Shown: positions 59,301-64,000 of the stretch, piece by piece
Layout: the number at the start of each line of letters is the position of its first letter
How positions within the stretch are numbered: the stretch's first letter is position 1
Assembly (NCBI GenBank): GCA_011009095.1
Contig: VTPC01091238.1
Location: 85,809-149,808 of the forward strand
DNA length: 64,000 nt
Direction of reading: 5' to 3'
From: Ignelater luminosus
Lineage: Eukaryota; Arthropoda; Insecta; Coleoptera; Elateridae
The notes under the pieces: model-generated
The model's input: the letters and a program-made list of their open reading frames with translations, nothing else
Told to the model about the DNA's origin: nothing
The model's database searches: none
Position numbers and translations under genes: made by a program

Positions 59301-62300
59301 CATCGTCAAACAGTGAGCGATGATTATTATTTTCGCCGTCTGTATGTTCCGAGTATGGTGGGTCATACTGTCAACAGTTAATATAATTATCAGCTCGGAA
59401 ACGCAATAAGAGTAAAATGACCACTCAATCATAACATCGAATATATCATAACCTCAGGCTGCGTTATCATCCCAGAGGAATCTCTTTATTAAAGCAATAT
59501 TTGTCAAAATACGAACAATGCGTTTCATTTGCGCTATTGGAAACGGATTGAGTTTTCCTTCTGTGATTGTTCCAGTGAAAATTTATATGAAAAAAAAAGC
59601 TATTTTATCAAGGCATCTTCAGAATGGGAACAACCAAATTATAACCTGTCGATTGTTGTGGAAGAATATTGTAAAAAGAGTGGACGTTTTTAACTTCATA
59701 ATCAGTATAAATGAGTACTTTACGAATATTCTTGTGCCTTTCTAGAAAGAGCCATTTTATATTTTCTAAAAACGTTAGAACACACGACGGTTGTTTACTC
59801 AACAAATAAAAAATAAATTCTTTATTTGCAATAAATTTTTCCACAACTAGGTTATCAAAGATACGTATGGAACCTACAAACGTTATTTATCATCCAACAT
59901 GGTGTTTACTATTTTTAATAATCTTATCTTTCTCTTTCCCCTTCTCTGACCATTATTCGTATAACGTACGCTATATAATAGTTCTCAGGTTTTTGAAGAC
60001 GAATTTACTCTGGGTGGCAGAAATCATCCGGTGACGAATGAAGACAATTTCCGACTCTTTTCTTTTCCTAAAACTCAAGTTCATCTTTGAGCTTCAGTTT
60101 GTACGAGACAAGTGTCGTATATAAAATCTTTTCTAGATACTTTTTTTTCACATAAAACGCTCACTACAAGTTTTCTACTATATTATTTCCAAACATAGAA
60201 AGAGGCAAAAGACCAAAATAATTTAAGTTAATAGTTTATTTTTCATCGTTTAAATTATTTCCGAGCAGATATTAAGCAGGAGCTTTTCTTGATGCCGCAT
60301 TGTTTAGACTAAAGCCCTGGGGAATTTCGTTGAAAATAAATACTTACATCTTGAAATTGCAAGATTCCATTGAATTCTGAGAAGTCGGGAGTCTTCCAAT
60401 TACTTCTGCTTGCACCGTGTTAGCAGTGACTTTTGTGGAACAAAGCCGGAGATTTAACACTTAAAGTTAAGGTCAAATTTTAATTAAATGCGAAACATTT
60501 TTCGCCTCTTAATTGCACAAAAGCGTCATTTAATTCTCTTCACGGATCGTCATTATGTTTCCTTTTGCAACTGAAAAAAAAAAGAATTTCGGCCTCGGGT
60601 TATACTTGCTGACCCATAAAGAACTGTTGGGGGTTGCTTTTATTATCTCTTTCTCTCTCCTTCATGGTTTTTGCTCAACGCATACTAATTAATGTGAATA
60701 TGAATAGACTCTGTCCATGACCACTGTTTCATTAATATGTATTGACTCTTCACGGAAGTTTTGTTCATTTGCATCAGATCCCAAATGCATACGAGTAGAA
60801 ATGTAATCATATTAAAGCACTTTTTTTGCGTAATATTCAGACCTTACAATTTTCTCTGCATTCTCATTTGATTAAAAATTTAATTACAAAATATTTTACA
60901 GTAAGCTATAAATATTTTTACAGAGGGCACAAAAGGGACTTTCACTTCAGATAAGATTATTCCGCAGATTTTTTTGACAATGTTGAAGTTTCAATATTGT
61001 TTTCGGCGTATAGACGGATTCCGTTCATGCAAAATCATGCGGTTTATCAAAGTTTAATTTTAAAAGGAATTTCAATCCATAAAGGAATTCCAGCGTTCTT
61101 TACGGATTCCATTACATCCCAAGGATCTTGTACTGAAACTGTACGTAGATTGGCATTAGAAGAACGTTTTATATATCAATATACCATTACAAAAGTTTGA
61201 TTCTTTTGTAACAAATAATTAAGGGATAACTTTCAACTTAGCAGAAGAAAAATTTCTGCTGGCCCACTCAATTAAAATTGAGATTTGGTAATCCTTCTCG
61301 TTAACTTATTGATACTCAATTATAAAGTTTTAAAAGTAGAGCTTGAGACGTTATAACTATTCATAGATATTGAAGAGGGTACGTACATAATTCAACTAGT
61401 TTGTCAAGATTGCATATATTTATGTAGATGTAAAATAAAACAAACAATAATAAATAAAACGATAAGCATCCTAGTAATTATCGGTCTCAAGTAACATAAG
61501 TTTTACTTTACCTTTCACAGGAAATATTTCCATTGTGGTAAAAATAAATTAATCTTTTGTCTATAATAATGTGTAGGGTTAATGTTACTGAAACTGTCAC
61601 TACCGAACACGAAACTTCGTGTTACGTAATCCTCTTAACGGATATTAAGCGTTCCCTGAGAATTCGATGAGTTGATTGTTATCATGTTTACATGAGAGGA
61701 TGTTATCTTTGTCGTTATCTTTCAATTTTTCGGGTTTTCTGTTTGAAAAAGCAATTTATAAAGTTTGGGATTTTGCAATTAGAAATAACATTATTTAAAA
61801 AGTGACATTGATGTACTTTTTTGCTCGTTGATTTCATTTAACCTTAAATACAATAAACATAACTCTGGTTAATTTACAGATCTTATTGTCAATAAAGACT
61901 TTTATCCATAAATGATTTTGTTTTGCTTCTGTTTTCATTTGACACTCCTGATTTTAAATTTTCTTCACTTGTCACCACAATGTCATTCTTCCAGCTTGTC
62001 TGCAACATTTGAATGCAGTCTGAACAATTGAGCTTTTACATTCCAAAACATTTTCTGCCTGCGAGAGGCAGTAGGAATATAAGAAGTGTATTTAGAAATT
62101 TTGAATAAAAATAACTCATAGTCAAGTTTCATTATAATCTTGGTGCAGACCACAAGAAATTACCTTCTCACGGTGTGGAATCAAAAATTAGTTTTAGACG
62201 TTTTGTTAACTCATAATGAATGGATTTGTTGAAGAAGTAAATAGATATCTAAATTCAGTATTATGGTCTTTTGCTGGTTTAAGACTCACGTGCAACCCTT

Positions 62301-62850
62301 GTGATAATAACAAGTTCGCAGCACTACCTACAAGACAAGTGATGTGGATGGGCCGCTGTGGTTTTCTTGTCCGACCAACAGAAACGCTGCTTTCTGCAAT
62401 CCGGGCTGATCATGCGTCTTTATAATTCTATCGATTCGGTGCGGCAAGTATAGTCCTTGATCATAATGGTATTGAGCAAGCAGAATTGCACAAACAAAAG
62501 GGTTTGGATAATGAAACCTTTCGCTTCCAAAATACTTAACTCGTACAATACTGTACGCTCAATACAAATATGCAATATGTAGAGATTAAGTTTAATCACA
62601 AGTTTATTTAATAGGTATAGGATATTTCAGTAACAAACGATAACCTGCACACTACAATCCATTCTGTAAAGGTATATATAGAGACGTGCAAAATAATATG
62701 TTAGGTTTGCATTTATACTATATGCATTGAAACAGAATTCCTTGCCGCCCGATTGCGTTGCGCCGCCTACACGTTCTGGTTTGGTGCTTCCGCAGATATA
62801 TACTTGAATTCTTTCTGGAGCAAGTGTGATCATTTCGGCTGCGAGTGCGG
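56400..62850. other. Long AT-rich interval, no gene seen
   Basis: No assignable coding region. A TTA trinucleotide microsatellite lies at 58532-58557. ATACAGAGTGTCCCAC at 56951-56966 resembles the opening of dispersed insect elements whose other end reads ACACCCTGTAT. Open frames at 59518-59844 (both strands) and 60997-61200 have no recognisable domain. Confidence 0.5.
58532..58557. repeat. TTA trinucleotide microsatellite
   Basis: About eight to nine uninterrupted ATT/TTA units. Confidence 0.95.
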
Positions 62851-63720
62851 AGCGAGATAGTCGATCCGGTCTCCATCTGTGGTCGATGCACTGAAGTTGA
62901 ATAGTAGACAGCAGTACTTCAACGGCAACTCAATACCCTGATCGGGAGGGCGGGTAGCAGTAGCCAACTTCATCTGCCGGTACCCTAAGCGTAGGCCCGG
63001 TAGAGTTTCAATTCTTCAGTCTCTGGGGGGGGGGAAGGTATCAAGCAACTCCACCGCCATTGTTGTAATTCGAGCCTGAGGCTCCTCGAATGCAACCACT
63101 CCACAGCCGCTGAAATTCAACTTCCGTCCGTCATCCCCGAATAATTCCCTCTCACCCTTTTTTCCTCCAAATCATCTCACAGCGCAAACTGTGGGGGGTT
63201 GTGTTTCTGAAAAGAACCGTTTACCATCAATATCAGCATACCTACTCCTAAATCATATTATTATCCACAATCAATCTTAAAAATTCATTATTATTCTCAA
63301 TCAACTCAACTTCCAATAAATTATAATCCACCAAATATTCCAATTTCACAATTCAATTCCAAAAACCTCTACCACGAGCTCGAGCTCGTACCACTTGGTC
63401 CATCACCGCGGTCGTCCACATCAAGCAAGCTAGAAATCCACAACAACAAATACCAGTACTCCGAAGAATCAGAATCCAGTCTCAACCAACCATCATCAAG
63501 AACCGCCGCGACGACGCCAACGAAATCAACGTCAAGAATCCACGCGCTTCTCAAGCCAGCTTTACTACCTTGCCAAGAGCAGCACTTATCAATCCGAAAC
63601 GCCGACCACTGTTCTACCATCCACCGAACACCATTCCACGGGCTGAAGAGAGGTCGAACAACCTTTAACACATAGTGATGATTGACAAACAGCAAGTGAT
63701 GGATGTAGTCGTAGAGTGTT
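62850..63720. other. G+C-rich, strand-asymmetric island of unknown nature
   Basis: This block is visibly richer in G+C than the rest of the window and includes a run of ten G at 63027-63036. From about 63100 it is rich in C and A with few G on the plus strand. Both strands are open across 63369-63695. The plus-strand frame (without a Met at its start) is Arg/Pro/Gln-rich and ends near 63670. The minus-strand frame is Trp/Ser/Asp-rich. A perfect 16-bp palindrome of alternating AGCTCG units lies at 63374-63389. The composition suits the leader or gag-like part of a retroelement, or a CpG-rich first exon. I cannot decide and recognise no domain. Confidence 0.4.
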
Positions 63721-64000
63721 ATTTTAGAGAATAAACTTAAAACTACAGAAAGTGACTTATAGGGCCTTTTGATAGTTAAAGTTAGCCGAACATCAAGATT
63801 GCAGACATTAATGCCTATAGTCCCATATCACTCGGTGCTTTAGCTACTATTCTGATGTTTTAGGTTTTAGAAACTAAACTACTGTTAGATGTTCTTAGAT
63901 TTTTATAATAAACAAGCTAGTATTTGCAATTCAACTGAGTTATTTGGAATTGGTTGATAGAAACTAGCAATTGGATAAGATTGTAAAACGTTTTGTTATG
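63720..64000. other. Right-edge AT-rich DNA, no gene seen
   Basis: Composition returns to AT-rich after the island. No motif was seen. Confidence 0.5.

Noticed and set aside
1..64000. CRISPR arrays, operons, phage modules or bacterial genes
   Set aside because: No spaced direct repeats and no clustered long ORFs. The sequence is clearly eukaryotic intergenic DNA.

Overview
The window reads as AT-rich (roughly one third G+C by eye) intergenic DNA from an insect nuclear genome. A beetle is my guess, held with low confidence. The evidence is a long stretch with almost no host genes, a single arthropod-style secreted leucine-rich-repeat protein, and many decayed copies of transposable elements (TEs) of types common in insects: mariner, hAT MITEs, pogo, Jockey, RTE-like and CR1-like LINEs, and Ty3/Gypsy. 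I see no operons, ribosome-binding sites, CRISPR arrays or other prokaryotic features.

Layout, left to right. A pogo/Jerky-like DDE transposase relic lies at 1.7-2.4 kb (minus) and a Ty3/Gypsy pol relic at 6.0-6.5 kb (plus). A dense regulatory-looking palindrome sits at 9.03 kb and a 111-bp inverted repeat at 10.5 kb. A decayed RTE-like LINE fills 10.8-12.6 kb (minus) and a Jockey-type gag plus the start of its ORF2 lies at 13.1-14.3 kb (minus). At 19.6-21.0 kb a 680-bp segment occurs twice on either side of a run of ten N, which looks like an unmerged contig overlap. A LINE relic with reverse transcriptase and RNase H occupies 21.9-23.6 kb (plus). Two hAT-type MITEs with readable 8-bp target duplications lie at 28.96-29.21 and 31.62-31.90 kb. 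A relic of a conserved but functionally unknown multicopy insect protein family lies at 36.3-37.7 kb (minus), a possible tRNA-derived SINE at 40.6 kb, and a Jockey pol relic at 42.1-43.8 kb (plus).

The only convincing intact host gene is at 47.1-48.25 kb (minus): a secreted LRR protein with a signal peptide, about nine LRRs, a cysteine-rich C-terminal cap and a nearby polyadenylation signal. To its right are a relic of a DUF7869-like multicopy insect family (50.3-52.2 kb, plus), a second RTE-like LINE (52.6-54.1 kb, minus), and a CR1/Rex-like LINE relic (54.7-56.4 kb, plus) split by an internally deleted mariner at a TA site. The last kilobase holds a G+C-rich, strand-asymmetric island of unknown nature.

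The parts do not form a pathway. The window is a TE graveyard with one intact gene, and I found no clear undescribed biological system. The strongest leads are the two relics of functionally unknown, transposon-like insect families, the nested mariner/LINE structure, and the G+C-rich island at the right edge. All TE assignments come from recognising protein motifs by eye. Boundaries are approximate unless a terminal repeat or target-site duplication is stated.
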